This document shows, one piece after another, positions 17,227 to 26,950 of a stretch of 64,000 nucleotides of DNA. Position numbers and translations under genes: made by a program. The stretch covers positions 19,395 to 83,394 of the forward strand of contig JASUSV010000005.1 in assembly GCA_030445865.1 (NCBI GenBank). Direction: 5' to 3'. Source of the DNA: Clostridia bacterium (GTDB lineage: Bacteria; Bacillota; DSM-521; Neomoorellales; Neomoorellaceae). Within the stretch, counting starts at the first letter, position 1, and each line of letters begins with the position of its first letter. The notes below the pieces were generated by a model. That model was not told where the DNA came from. It did not search any database and worked only from the letters and a program-made list of their open reading frames with translations.

Positions 17227-17480
17227 GGTGCATCCGAAAGAAGTATGAAAATGCCGGGGACGCTGGCGTAAGGCGACTTTGGGCGAGCCTTGCGAGCCGT
17301 TGGCGAAACCGAGCCCGGAGGCAGGGCCGAGGGCATGGAGGCCCGAGGCTGGCCGCTGAGACAGGATGTCGAATTGGCCGGGAACCCCGCCGAAGGGCGA
17401 GGGGGAGCCATACGGATTGCTGGCGAGCCCATCAGGAGCCGGCGCCAGCGCCCCGGCACGGAGAATGTTTCGGAAGCATC
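17227..17480 (+). repeat. R element copy 2 (T-box to aroF)
   Basis: This is a 254-bp copy running from GGTGCATCCGAAAG to GTTTCGGAAGCATC. It is flanked by the perfect 8-bp direct repeat AAATTTTT (17219-17226 and 17481-17488), the left copy being the U-tract of the T-box terminator. The second stem is fully paired here: CGCTGGCG with CGCCAGCG. It therefore lies in the 5' UTR of aroF after the switch and is transcribed only on read-through. Confidence 0.9.
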
Positions 17481-17507
17481 AAATTTTTTAAAGGGGGGGC
17501 TAACGCC

Positions 17508-18590
17508 ATGATCGTAGTTATGCGTCCTGGCGCCAGCAGGGAGCAAATCGAAGCCGTCGCTCGCCGTCTGGAGGAGCTGGGTTTTAAAACCCACCCTATT
17601 TACGGCCAGGAAAAAACAGTAATCGGCGCCATCGGCAACAAAAAAGCTTTAAGTTCGGAAGCCATCATCAATTTGCCGGGCGTAGAAAAAATCGTCCCTA
17701 TTTTAAAGCCCTACAAGCTGGTAAGCCGGGAACTAAAAGATACACCTACCATAGTCCGGGTGGGTGGCGTCCCTATAGGCGGGCGCAACGTGGTTTTAAT
17801 GGCCGGCCCCTGCGCGGTGGAAAGCGAGGAACAGCTGCTGACCACGGCTAGAAGCGTAAAAGAAGCGGGGGCGCAGATTTTAAGGGGCGGCGCCTTTAAG
17901 CCACGCACCTCTCCCTACTCTTTTCAGGGCCTGGAAGCCGAAGGCCTGAAAATGCTGGCCCGCGTGCGGGAAGAAGTAGGCCTGCCGGTAGTGACCGAAG
18001 TGATGGATACGCGCGATGTGGAACTGGTGGCCGGATACGCCGATATGCTGCAGATCGGCGCCCGGAATATGCAGAATTTCCGCCTACTCAAAGAAGCGGG
18101 CGCCACCGGTAAACCCATCCTTTTAAAGAGGGGCCTGGCAGCCACGGTGGAAGAATGGCTTATGGCGGCGGAATATATTCTCGATAGCGGCAACTCCAAC
18201 GTGGTCCTTTGCGAGCGGGGCATTCGCACCTTTGAAAACGCCACCCGTTTCACTCTGGATCTGAGCGCTGTGGCCGTGGTTAAAGAGAACTCCCACCTGC
18301 CGGTAATCGTCGATCCCAGCCACGGCACCGGGAGCTGGCGGTTGGTGCCGCCTTTGGCCCGCGCAGCCGTAGCTTGCGGGGCCGACGGCCTGCTCATCGA
18401 AGTCCACCCCGACCCGGTGCGGGCCCTCTGCGACGGTCCCCAGTCCCTCCATCCCGAAAATTTCGACCTCCTGGTGGGAGAACTGGTGGCGGTGGCTCAG
18501 GCCGTAGGCCGTACTATAGGTTTTAACGGCAGAAGCCAACAAGATATAGAGGGGTTTGCTGGTGAAAAGACCGGGAGCGGCCCGGTTTGA
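17508..18590 (+). CDS. aroF: 3-deoxy-7-phosphoheptulonate synthase (DAHP synthase)
   Basis: This enzyme condenses phosphoenolpyruvate and erythrose-4-phosphate in the first step of aromatic amino acid synthesis. The 360-residue protein is the type I-beta form. It has an N-terminal ferredoxin-like regulatory domain (MIVVMRPGASREQIEAVA, about residues 1-68), then the TIM barrel with MAGPCAVES, LRGGAFKPRTSPYSFQG and VIVDPSHGTG. AAGGGGGGG precedes the ATG. Transcription is under a T-box, probably sensing Phe-tRNA. About 15 residues at the C-terminus exceed the usual barrel end. Confidence 0.95.
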   Translation: MIVVMRPGASREQIEAVARRLEELGFKTHPIYGQEKTVIGAIGNKKALSSEAIINLPGVEKIVPILKPYKLVSRELKDTPTIVRVGGVPIGGRNVVLMAGPCAVESEEQLLTTARSVKEAGAQILRGGAFKPRTSPYSFQGLEAEGLKMLARVREEVGLPVVTEVMDTRDVELVAGYADMLQIGARNMQNFRLLKEAGATGKPILLKRGLAATVEEWLMAAEYILDSGNSNVVLCERGIRTFENATRFTLDLSAVAVVKENSHLPVIVDPSHGTGSWRLVPPLARAAVACGADGLLIEVHPDPVRALCDGPQSLHPENFDLLVGELVAVAQAVGRTIGFNGRSQQDIEGFAGEKTGSGPV

Positions 18591-18713
18591 AGTAAGTCTC
18601 CGCGCCGCATTCGGTTTGCGTAAGGGCACATAGCCTTAACTTTTTGTTAAAAAGGTGCAGGTTTTTAGGTTTTGGAGGAGTATTATATTTATAGAAAAAA
18701 GGAAATTTAGGGT

Positions 18714-19307
18714 GTGGAGCTTTTGGAGCATCTGACCGATGCCGAGCTGGTAGCCCTGGTTGTGGGAGGTAATAAAGAAGCCTTTGCCGAACTGGTGAAA
18801 CGCTATCAGCGCCAGGTTTACAGCCTGGCCTACCGGTTAGTAAACAACCAGGAAGATGCTCTCGATCTCTCGCAGGATATTTTTCTAAAACTTTATCAAA
18901 ACCTGGGGAAATACGATCCCCAAAGGCCTTTTTCTCCCTGGCTCTACCGGCTGGCCTGCAACGTTTGTTATACTTCCCTGCGGCGCCGGCCGCAGGAGGC
19001 GTTGCCTTTAGATAAGGTAATTGAATTTACCCCCCTGGTGCCGCTCGACGGTGGGCCGGAGGACTATTATGAAAGCAGGGAAGTCCAGGAGCTGGTACGC
19101 CGGGCCATAGCCGAACTTCCAGAAAACTATCGGGTACCCATTGTTCTGCGCTATTTGGAAAACTTAACCTACCAGCAGATAGCCGATATTATGGAATTGC
19201 CGCTCTCAACCATTGAAACCAGGCTTTACCGAGGTAAAGCCTTGCTCCAGAAGAGGCTCAGTTTGGTGTTGGAAAGGGGGGCGCGGCGTGAATTGTCAAG
19301 AGGCTAG
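18714..19307 (+). CDS. ECF-type RNA polymerase sigma factor
   Basis: This 197-residue alternative sigma factor has region 2 (AFAELVKRYQRQVYSLAYRLV, then DALDLSQDIFLKLY) at about residues 23-75. Region 4 (ELPENYRVPIVLRYLENLTYQQIADIM, then STIETRLYRGKALL) is near the C-terminus. The start is GTG with AAAAAGG 11 bp upstream. Its end overlaps the anti-sigma gene by 20 bp, so the pair is coupled. Target promoters cannot be predicted from this window. Confidence 0.93.
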   Translation: MELLEHLTDAELVALVVGGNKEAFAELVKRYQRQVYSLAYRLVNNQEDALDLSQDIFLKLYQNLGKYDPQRPFSPWLYRLACNVCYTSLRRRPQEALPLDKVIEFTPLVPLDGGPEDYYESREVQELVRRAIAELPENYRVPIVLRYLENLTYQQIADIMELPLSTIETRLYRGKALLQKRLSLVLERGARRELSRG

Positions 19308-20769
19308 ACAACTTATAACCAGGTTTGTGGACGAAGAGTTAAATGCGCCCCAGGAGCAGGGTCTTTACGTGCACCTTTCTGGTTGCCCTTACTGCCGCCA
19401 CGAGGTTTTCCTGGCCCGCGAAACAAATAAGCTGCTGGCCCTCGCCTGTACCCACGTCGAGCCGCCGGCAGAACTTTTAGGGCGGGTAATGCAGGCCGTC
19501 GGTGCGCCGAGCAAGAATTTTGCCCCCCCGCGGTTGGGGCGTCGTTTCTGGCAAAAATGGCAGCGGAGCAGGAAAAATTTTAGCGCCATCGTTGCCGCCG
19601 GTTTTCTCTTCCTGGCAGCCAGTCTGGGATTGGCTTTAAACGGGTATGACCCGGTGCGAGCCTTAATGGGCCGGGTAGAGGCATTTGACCGGGATAACCA
19701 GGTGGCCCTCAGAAATGGCGCGGAAGCCGAAAGCGGGCTCCAAAGCAGCCTGGTAATAAATGTTAAGTCTGGCGGTGAGAAGTCTTCCAACAAATCCACA
19801 ACCGAGGATCGTCGTGGCGCTACAAAGCCCGGCTCCCTTACTAAAAAGCCCGAGAGCCTGGTTTTCGAAAACGTGCCCTCCAAAAAGGATAATCCCGGCT
19901 TCTCTTCTGACCGTTCCTACCAGGATATAGGCGCCGGCCAGGAGCATATGGGTAGCCCTACTCCTCAGGAACAACCTCCCCAGGCTGATAGGCAATTGGT
20001 GCCCCTGGAAGTAGACAGAGGAGTTTATGCCGTTCTTTTAGTATTGGATGACAAAGAAATACCCTCGCACTTAGCCTGGTCGCCGGATGGCAAAGAAATA
20101 TGGTATCTGGTTCACGGCAGCGGAGGGCAGGAAGGTTTCAGCATTCCCGTCGGGGGCGGCGATAAGACTCCCCTCAGCCGCACTCAACTGGCGGTTTTGC
20201 AAGGTGTCGACGTCCAGACCTTTTCCGGCAAGCCCTCTATTGATGTACCCAAGGAAGCGGAAGCCGTTGCCTGGTCAGAGCAAGGGAGGGTGGCCTACTT
20301 GCTGGGCGACCAGGTATTTACGGCAGCTCCGGGCGGTGGGAAGGTAGCCGTCTTAAGCGGAGTGAAAAGTTCCAAAGTGAGTTTGGCCTGGTCCCCAGAC
20401 AGCGACCTGCTGGCCGTTAATGCGGGTCCTCCCCCGGCCGGGGAAGAAGGCCGCGAGGGTTTGTGGATAGTAGGTCCCGGTGGAGAAAACTTGCGCCGCC
20501 TCAGCAAGACGGGCGGAGGAAGCGATCTGTTGTGGGCTCCGGACAAGCAAAAAATAGCCTTTAGCGACGCTTCCGGAACATATTACGTGGCTTTTCTTGG
20601 ACAGGACACGCGCTCGGGGCGGGTAGTGCGGATTACTTCTGTCGGTGGATACGGTAGCAGAGAAGGACTGGCTTGGTCCCCCGACGGTCAAAGTCTGGCT
20701 TTAGTCTGGGGGGAGAAAGCCAATGAGCGCGGCCTTTGGCTGGTCAAGTTTGAAAGCACAGCTTATTAG
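19288..20769 (+). CDS. Anti-sigma factor with zinc-binding head and TolB-like propeller
   Basis: This is the cognate regulator of the sigma factor, 493 residues. The cytoplasmic head has a ZAS motif (HLSGCPYCRHE, near residue 32). One transmembrane helix is at about 95-113 (FSAIVAAGFLFLAASLGLAL), then a long Ser/Lys/Pro-rich linker. The external C-terminal half has repeats such as LAWSPDGKEIWYL, LAWSPDSDLLAV, LLWAPDKQKIAF and LAWSPDGQSLAL, which look like TolB/WD40-type propeller blades. The start is GTG 19288 after GGAAAGGGGGG. The external domain is a likely sensor. Confidence 0.85.
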   Translation: MNCQEARQLITRFVDEELNAPQEQGLYVHLSGCPYCRHEVFLARETNKLLALACTHVEPPAELLGRVMQAVGAPSKNFAPPRLGRRFWQKWQRSRKNFSAIVAAGFLFLAASLGLALNGYDPVRALMGRVEAFDRDNQVALRNGAEAESGLQSSLVINVKSGGEKSSNKSTTEDRRGATKPGSLTKKPESLVFENVPSKKDNPGFSSDRSYQDIGAGQEHMGSPTPQEQPPQADRQLVPLEVDRGVYAVLLVLDDKEIPSHLAWSPDGKEIWYLVHGSGGQEGFSIPVGGGDKTPLSRTQLAVLQGVDVQTFSGKPSIDVPKEAEAVAWSEQGRVAYLLGDQVFTAAPGGGKVAVLSGVKSSKVSLAWSPDSDLLAVNAGPPPAGEEGREGLWIVGPGGENLRRLSKTGGGSDLLWAPDKQKIAFSDASGTYYVAFLGQDTRSGRVVRITSVGGYGSREGLAWSPDGQSLALVWGEKANERGLWLVKFESTAY

Positions 20770-20785
20770 AGCTGTGCTTTTTTAT
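20753..20785 (+). terminator. Terminator after sigma/anti-sigma operon
   Basis: The stem AAGCACAGCT / AGCTGTGCTT contains the anti-sigma stop codon region and is followed by a T-rich tract. Confidence 0.9.
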
Positions 20786-20811
20786 TAAAACCTTAAGAAA
20801 GGGGCATGCCC

Positions 20812-21234
20812 GTGAAAAAAGATGTCCTGGTCAAGGTCAGGGGAACGCAAACTAACGAGCTGGGCGAGCAAGAATCCATCGAGCTGGTTACCGAGGGACA
20901 GTTCTTTGTGCGCGAAAAATCTTTTTATATTCTTTATAACGAATCCCGCCTCACAGGACTGGAAGGCACCACAACTTCTTTAAGAGTAGAGCCCAGCCGC
21001 GTTACCTTGAACCGCATGGGACTGGCCAAGCAGCGTCTTTCTTTCGAGAAGGGTATACTGAACGCGGGTTTTTACGTTACCCCCTATGGCACCATGCAGC
21101 TTACGGTTTTGCCCTCGCGTGTTGAAGTTGACTTGACAGAAGCCGGGGGAAGTATTAACCTAGAATATGAATTGCAATCGAACCGGAAAAAAATCAGTGA
21201 TAACCTGTTGGAAATAACTGTAGAACATCTATAG
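20812..21234 (+). CDS. DUF1934 family beta-barrel protein
   Basis: This 140-residue protein matches the DUF1934 (YwiB-like) family, a small lipocalin-like fold of unknown function. Visible features are VKVRGTQ at the start, YILYNES, and GTMQLTVLPSRVEVDL. GTG 20812 has AAAGGGG 8 bp upstream, while ATG 20806 would be only 2 bp from it. It lies 10 bp before argS, the usual neighbour of this family in Firmicutes. Confidence 0.88.
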   Translation: MKKDVLVKVRGTQTNELGEQESIELVTEGQFFVREKSFYILYNESRLTGLEGTTTSLRVEPSRVTLNRMGLAKQRLSFEKGILNAGFYVTPYGTMQLTVLPSRVEVDLTEAGGSINLEYELQSNRKKISDNLLEITVEHL

Positions 21235-21244
21235 GAGGTTAAAG

Positions 21245-22927
21245 GTGAATATTATCCATAACGTTAAGGAACAACTGGTTGCGGCCCTGAAAAGGGCCGC
21301 AACTGCTGCCAGGCAGGCCGGTATCCTGGAGTTTACGGAACTGCCTGATTTTGTGCTGGAGGTGCCGCGCGAGAAAGCCCGCGGCGATTTTGCCACCAAC
21401 CTGGCTCTAGTGCTGGCGGCTCAAGTTAAAAAGCCGCCGCGCCGAATAGCAGAAGCGCTCTTGCAGTACCTTGAACTTCCCCGACCCGGGGTGGCAGAGG
21501 CCGAAATTGCCGGACCGGGTTTTATTAATTTTAAGCTTGAGCCGCGTTTTTTCCTGCAGGCGCTTCCTGCCGTCCTGCGTTTGGGCGAGAGTTATGGTTG
21601 TTCAAATATGGGTAAGGGGGAAAAGGTCCAGGTAGAATTTGTCAGCGCCAATCCCACAGGGCTTTTGCATATGGGCAATGCCCGCGGTGCCGCCCTCGGG
21701 GACGCCATAGCCAATATCCTGGCTGCCGCCGGTTATGAGGTAACCCGGGAGTTCTACATTAACGACGCCGGTAACCAGATCGAAAATTTCGCCCTTTCCC
21801 TTGAGGCCCGCTACCTGCAGGCTTTGGGGGTGGAAGCTGAAATACCGGCGGATGGTTACCACGGCCAGGATCTGGTAGAGACGGTAAACCGTTTTATAGA
21901 GCAGGTGGGAGATAAATATCTCAATGCCGACCCTTCCCTGCGCCGGGAAATGCTCGTCAGCTTTGCCCTGGAGGAGAAGTTGGCAGGCATACGCCAGGCC
22001 CTGGAGGATTTCGGTGTTTATTTCGACGTATGGTTCAGCGAGCAGAGTCTGCACGACAGCGGTGCCGTTGCTCAAACTATAGCCGACCTGCAGCGGGCCG
22101 GTTATGTCTACGAAAAAGACGGTGCCCTGTGGTTCAAGGCTACGGCTTTCGGGGAAGGTAAAGATGAGGTACTGGTGCGCTCCAACGGCTTGCCCACTTA
22201 CTTTGCCGCCGATATCGCCTACCACCGCAACAAATTTGAGAGGGGATTTAAGCGGATAATCAATATCTGGGGCGCTGATCACCACGGCCATGTAAGCCGT
22301 TTGAAGAGCGCGCTGGCGGCGCTGGGGCTTGAGGTGGACCGGCTGGAAATAGTCTTGATGCAATTAGTGCGGCTTTTCCAGGGCGGCGAAATTTTGCGTA
22401 TGTCCAAGCGTACCGGCCAGTATGTCACGCTCCAGGAGCTGGTGGAGGAAGTGGGCCGGGATGCGGCGCGTTACTTTTTCGTGATGCTTAAGCCCGACAG
22501 CCACCTGGACTTCGATTTGGACCTTGCCCGTTCGCAGTCGGCGGAAAACCCCGTTTATTATGTGCAGTATGCCCACGCCCGTATCTGCAGTATTTTACGC
22601 CTGGCGGCCGATCGGGGTATTGACCTGCCGGAGCCGGCTACGGTAAACTTAGAATTATTGCGCGAGCCGCCAGAGCAGGAGCTGGCTAAAAAGATCGCCG
22701 AATTTCCGGAAGTGGTGGCAGGGGCGGCCAGGAGTCTCGAACCTCACCGCCTCACCCGTTACGCCCATGACCTGGCCGAACTCTTCCACGTCTTTTATAC
22801 CGAGTGCCGGGTACTTGCGGACGAACCCGACTTACGTGCGGCCAGGCTGCTGCTGGTCCTGGCTACCCGTATTACTTTACGCAACGTTTTAAACTTGCTG
22901 GGGGTAACCGCTCCCGAAAGAATGTAG
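21245..22927 (+). CDS. argS: Arginyl-tRNA synthetase
   Basis: ArgS is a class I synthetase of 560 residues that charges tRNA-Arg. The N-terminal tRNA D-loop-binding domain is followed by the HIGH-box variant HMGN in NPTGLLHMGNARGAALGD near residue 135. RMSKRTGQYV is the KMSKS-like loop. The all-alpha anticodon domain carries the DALRYF-like DAARYFFVM and C-terminal LLVLATRITLRNVLNLLGV. The start is GTG after AGGAGGT. The order DUF1934-argS-pyrG is common in this group. Confidence 0.96.
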   Translation: MNIIHNVKEQLVAALKRAATAARQAGILEFTELPDFVLEVPREKARGDFATNLALVLAAQVKKPPRRIAEALLQYLELPRPGVAEAEIAGPGFINFKLEPRFFLQALPAVLRLGESYGCSNMGKGEKVQVEFVSANPTGLLHMGNARGAALGDAIANILAAAGYEVTREFYINDAGNQIENFALSLEARYLQALGVEAEIPADGYHGQDLVETVNRFIEQVGDKYLNADPSLRREMLVSFALEEKLAGIRQALEDFGVYFDVWFSEQSLHDSGAVAQTIADLQRAGYVYEKDGALWFKATAFGEGKDEVLVRSNGLPTYFAADIAYHRNKFERGFKRIINIWGADHHGHVSRLKSALAALGLEVDRLEIVLMQLVRLFQGGEILRMSKRTGQYVTLQELVEEVGRDAARYFFVMLKPDSHLDFDLDLARSQSAENPVYYVQYAHARICSILRLAADRGIDLPEPATVNLELLREPPEQELAKKIAEFPEVVAGAARSLEPHRLTRYAHDLAELFHVFYTECRVLADEPDLRAARLLLVLATRITLRNVLNLLGVTAPERM

Positions 22928-22948
22928 GCAAAAATCCAGGAGGCTACC

Positions 22949-24565
22949 ATGAAAACGAAGTTTATTTTTGTTACCGGCGGTGTCACCTCTTCTTTAGGAA
23001 AAGGGATAACCGCCGCTTCTTTAGGCAGGCTTTTGAAGAGCAGGGGGTTGAAAGTGGCCATCCAGAAGTTCGACCCCTACATTAACGTAGACCCCGGCAC
23101 CATGAATCCTTACCAGCATGGCGAAGTGTTTGTTACCGAAGATGGGGCAGAAACAGATCTCGATCTGGGGCATTACGAGCGTTTTGTGGATATTAACCTG
23201 ACCAAATCCAGCAATGTTACTGCCGGTAAAATTTACTGGTCGGTTATTACCAAGGAGCGCCGGGGCGATTACCTGGGCGGCACCGTCCAGGTGATACCCC
23301 ATATCACCAATGAAATTAAAGAGCATCTCTTCCAGGTAGCGCGGGAAACCGATCCCGACGTGGTAATTGCCGAGATCGGCGGCACGGTGGGCGATATCGA
23401 ATCCCTACCTTTTTTGGAGGCCATTCGCCAGCTTAAAAGCGATGTGGGTCGCGATTCCGTCCTTTATATCCACGTTACTCTGGTGCCTTATTTGCGGGCT
23501 GCCGGGGAGGCTAAGACCAAGCCTACCCAGCACAGCGTTAAAGAACTGCGCAGTATCGGCATCCAGCCGGATATTATCGTCTGTCGTTCCGAACGCCCTC
23601 TTTCCCGGGAGATGGAGGAGAAGATCGCCCTTTTCTGCGACATTGACCGGGACGCAGTAATTCAGGCTATTGACGCGCCTTCCATTTATGAATTGCCCCT
23701 GATGCTGGAGCGTGAAGGCTTAGATAAAATCGTCGTCGAGCGCTTGAAATTGAATTGCGGCCCGGCCCGGTTAGACGACTGGCGGGCCATGGTTGAAGCC
23801 ATGCGGAGCTTGCATCACCGTGTTACCATCGCCCTGGTGGGCAAGTACGTGACCCTGCCCGACGCCTATTTAAGCGTAGTCGAAGCCCTGCGCCACGCCG
23901 GCCTGGCCCATAAAACGGCCGTAGACATCCGCTGGGTCTATTCCGCCGAACTCGAGCAGGGTGAGATAGGTCTTCTTGAAGGAACCCACGGCATTCTGGT
24001 GCCGGGAGGTTTCGGCGACCGGGGCATTGAAGGTAAAATTGCAGCCGTCAGCTTTGCCCGGCGCCAGAAAATTCCTTTCCTGGGCATTTGCCTGGGGATG
24101 CAGGTGGCGGTAGTAGAATTTGCCCGCTCCGTCTGCGGTCTGACCGGTGCCAACAGCTCGGAATTCGATCCCCAGACCGCCTACCCGGTTATCGATCTTT
24201 TACCGGAACAAAAAGAAATCAATCGCAAAGGCGGCACCATGCGCCTGGGGGCCTATCCCTGCCGGCTTGTTCCCGGTAGCCGTGCCCACGCCGCTTACGG
24301 GGTAGAGGAAATTTACGAGCGCCACCGCCATCGCTATGAGTTTAACAATGCCTTCCGGGACCTTTTAACTTCTAAAGGGCTGCGCGTAAGCGGCCTTTCG
24401 CCCGATGGGCTTTTGGTGGAGATTGTCGAGCTGGACGATCATCCCTGGTTTGTGGCCAGCCAATTCCACCCCGAATTTAAATCCCGGCCCAACCGGCCCC
24501 ATCCTCTTTTCCATGGATTTGTCGGCGCTGCCCTCGCCTATGCCAAGGAGCAGGGCGCTGTATGA
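22949..24565 (+). CDS. pyrG: CTP synthase
   Basis: PyrG aminates UTP to CTP using glutamine. The 538-residue protein has an N-terminal synthetase domain beginning [20 protein letters not shown] with the P-loop. The C-terminal class I glutamine amidotransferase domain has the nucleophile in GICLGMQ and the His/Glu pair in [11 protein letters not shown]. Its stop overlaps the start of the femX-like gene. Confidence 0.97.
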   Translation: MKTKFIFVTGGVTSSLGKGITAASLGRLLKSRGLKVAIQKFDPYINVDPGTMNPYQHGEVFVTEDGAETDLDLGHYERFVDINLTKSSNVTAGKIYWSVITKERRGDYLGGTVQVIPHITNEIKEHLFQVARETDPDVVIAEIGGTVGDIESLPFLEAIRQLKSDVGRDSVLYIHVTLVPYLRAAGEAKTKPTQHSVKELRSIGIQPDIIVCRSERPLSREMEEKIALFCDIDRDAVIQAIDAPSIYELPLMLEREGLDKIVVERLKLNCGPARLDDWRAMVEAMRSLHHRVTIALVGKYVTLPDAYLSVVEALRHAGLAHKTAVDIRWVYSAELEQGEIGLLEGTHGILVPGGFGDRGIEGKIAAVSFARRQKIPFLGICLGMQVAVVEFARSVCGLTGANSSEFDPQTAYPVIDLLPEQKEINRKGGTMRLGAYPCRLVPGSRAHAAYGVEEIYERHRHRYEFNNAFRDLLTSKGLRVSGLSPDGLLVEIVELDDHPWFVASQFHPEFKSRPNRPHPLFHGFVGAALAYAKEQGAV

Positions 24566-25665
24566 GGCTACAGGCGCGGGTTATCGGGCCGCAGGAGGAG
24601 GCCCTTTACGACCATTTCGTAGCCCATTCCCCCAAGGGGCACATCCTCCAGTCTTATGCCTGGGGAGAAGTAAAAGCTTTTACCGGCTGGCGGCCTATAC
24701 GTTTACTGGTATACGAGGGGGACCGGCCGGTAGCGGCAGTCTCGTTGTTAAAGCGCTCCTTGCCGGGTTTGAGGAAAAGCATTTTCTATTCCCCTAGGGG
24801 GCCGGTCCTGGATTTCGAACGGGAGGATGTCTGGCGTTATCTCCTTTCGGAGGTGGCCGCCCTGGCCGGGCAGGAAGGAGTCATTTTGTGGAAAATAGAT
24901 CCCGATATACCGGTAGAAAATGAGAAAGTTAAGGAGCTCTTGCTGGCCTCCGGTTTTCGCCTAGCCGTAGCCGGGTCGGGCTTTGAAGGCGTGCAGCCGC
25001 GCCACGTTTTCCGGTTGGACATTACCCCCCCGGCGGAGGAGATATTGGCCAGTTTCCATCCCAAGACGCGCTACAACCTCCGCCTGGCGCAAAAGCGCGG
25101 GGTAACTATAAAATCGGACTGCGCCCCGGAGGACCTACGCGTTTTTTACGATCTGCTTACTGAAACCGCTCGGCGGGACCGATTCCTCATCCGTTCTTAT
25201 TCTTACTTTGAAACCATCTGGCGCGAGCTGGTTGCCAGGGACTACGCCAAGCTATTTTTGGCCTACTACCAGGGCGAACCCATAGCTGGCACCCTGGCCT
25301 TTATCTTCGGGGATAAGGCCTGGTACCTCTACGGCGCTTCCAGCAACCGCCACCGCAACGTCATGCCCAATTATCTCCTGCAGTGGACCATGATCCTTTG
25401 GGCCAAAGAGCGGGGATGCAGGATATATGATTTTCGCGGTGTGCCCGGCAAGGAAGTCGGCGAAGACCACCCCCTCTACGGCCTTTATCGTTTCAAAAAG
25501 GGCTTCAACGGTATTTTCACCGAGTTTATTGGGGAATATGATTATGTCTATAGCCCCTTTTACTACTGGCTCTGGCAGGCCGCTCAACCCGTTTATTCTC
25601 GGGGAATCAGCCGGCTGCTCTGGTGGCGCAAAAAGGCGGAGGCGAGGGGAGAGGTAGGGGAATAG
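24562..25665 (+). CDS. FemX/MurM-type peptidoglycan bridge acyltransferase
   Basis: This 367-residue protein belongs to the FemAB family of GNAT-fold, tRNA-dependent aminoacyltransferases that add the first residue of peptidoglycan cross-bridges. Landmarks are [12 protein letters not shown] near residue 27, the second GNAT half [19 protein letters not shown], and [22 protein letters not shown]. The C-terminus is basic. It overlaps pyrG by 4 bp. An alanine racemase gene follows, in keeping with wall synthesis. The amino acid transferred is not deducible. Confidence 0.85.
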   Translation: MRLQARVIGPQEEALYDHFVAHSPKGHILQSYAWGEVKAFTGWRPIRLLVYEGDRPVAAVSLLKRSLPGLRKSIFYSPRGPVLDFEREDVWRYLLSEVAALAGQEGVILWKIDPDIPVENEKVKELLLASGFRLAVAGSGFEGVQPRHVFRLDITPPAEEILASFHPKTRYNLRLAQKRGVTIKSDCAPEDLRVFYDLLTETARRDRFLIRSYSYFETIWRELVARDYAKLFLAYYQGEPIAGTLAFIFGDKAWYLYGASSNRHRNVMPNYLLQWTMILWAKERGCRIYDFRGVPGKEVGEDHPLYGLYRFKKGFNGIFTEFIGEYDYVYSPFYYWLWQAAQPVYSRGISRLLWWRKKAEARGEVGE

Positions 25666-25762
25666 GGCGCCGGGAAAGGCTCAGCGCTAATTTGCCGGCC
25701 GGTCAGCACCGGGGCGGGCCTATGCCCGGCCTTAATTTAAAAGCTTAATGTGAGGAAAAGAG

Positions 25763-26950
25763 ATGCACATTAGCGCGCCTTCCTGGATCGAAATCGATAG
25801 CGACGCTTTGAGCAACAACGTCAGGGTCGTAAAGAATATACTCAGGCCCCCTGCCGGGCTTCTGGCCGTGGTTAAGGCCGACGCCTATGGTTGCGGCGCC
25901 GTCGAGGTTTCCAGGGTGGTTTTAGAGGCCGGGGCCGACTGGCTGGGCGTTACCACTCTAGAGGAGGGGCAGGAGCTGCGGCGGGCCGGCATCACCGCCC
26001 CCGTATTGCTCCTGAGCCCTCTCCTGCCCGCGGAAATCCCGGCAGCCGTCCGGGGGGGCCTGGTCCTGACGGTTTCCAGCCGGGAAGAGGTTGAAGCTGC
26101 GGCCGCAGCCGGGCGGGAACTTGGCTGCCGCGCCCGTGTGCACCTGGAAATCGAAACCGGAATGAACCGGACCGGCCTTAAACCGGCGGAAGCCATAGCT
26201 TTAGCCCGGGAAATAAGCCGTTGGCCGGAAATTTGTCTGGAGGGTATTTCCACCCATCTGGCCGAGGCCGCATCCCGAAAAAAAACCTTTGAGCAGTTTT
26301 CCCTTTTTCAGCAAACCTGCGCTGAAATAGAGGCCGCCGGAATTCGCCTGTCCGTCAAGCATATATGCAACAGCGCGGCCACCCTCCTTTATCCCCAAAT
26401 GCATGGCGACCTGGTGCGCGTGGGAACCTTGCTTTACGGCCATTTTCCTCTCGGAGTGGGAGCATATGAACTGGATTTGCGCGATGTCTGGCGCGCCTGC
26501 GCCCGAATCCTGGCTTTGAAGGAAATACCTAAAGGCGCGCGGGTGGGCTACGGCGGCGATTACGTCGCCCGCCGTTCCATGAAAGTGGCGGTAATTAATA
26601 TAGGCTATGCCGACGGTTTTGCCGTTTCCCCTATCGGGAGGCCTAAAAATTTGCTCGATTTGGCCCGTTTTATTGCCAAAGATATTTTGGCCTTTATGGG
26701 CCGGAAAGGGCCACGGGTGCAAATCGGCAGGCATTGGTTTCCTGTTGTTGGTAGGGTAGGTATGCAACTCTCCCTGGTAGATGTAAGCCGCTTGCCCGGG
26801 GTTAAAGTTGGCGACATAGTGGAAATACCCCTCTGGCGCGCGGTAGCCAGCAGCCGCCTGCCCCGCGTCTACCTGCGTTCCGGACAACCCTATCGCCTGC
26901 GTACGGCTCAGGGTGAGATAATTTCCCTGGAAGGGGGGCTGATGTCTTAA
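25763..26950 (+). CDS. alr: Alanine racemase (PLP fold type III)
   Basis: This enzyme interconverts L- and D-alanine for peptidoglycan. The PLP lysine is in AVVKADAYGCG near residue 38, and the catalytic tyrosine in VGYGGDYVARRSM with INIGYADGF following. It has 395 residues. One deviation is GRVGMQL where most members read GRVxMD, a region near the active-site entrance. A related racemase activity is therefore possible. Its last base overlaps sppA's first. A 97-bp gap upstream holds GC-rich hairpin-forming sequence. Confidence 0.85.
   Translation: MHISAPSWIEIDSDALSNNVRVVKNILRPPAGLLAVVKADAYGCGAVEVSRVVLEAGADWLGVTTLEEGQELRRAGITAPVLLLSPLLPAEIPAAVRGGLVLTVSSREEVEAAAAAGRELGCRARVHLEIETGMNRTGLKPAEAIALAREISRWPEICLEGISTHLAEAASRKKTFEQFSLFQQTCAEIEAAGIRLSVKHICNSAATLLYPQMHGDLVRVGTLLYGHFPLGVGAYELDLRDVWRACARILALKEIPKGARVGYGGDYVARRSMKVAVINIGYADGFAVSPIGRPKNLLDLARFIAKDILAFMGRKGPRVQIGRHWFPVVGRVGMQLSLVDVSRLPGVKVGDIVEIPLWRAVASSRLPRVYLRSGQPYRLRTAQGEIISLEGGLMS

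Noticed and set aside
21602..22363. 253-codon minus-strand ORF opposite argS
   Set aside because: It lies entirely within a well-conserved synthetase gene, has no family resemblance, and reflects codon bias on the opposite strand.
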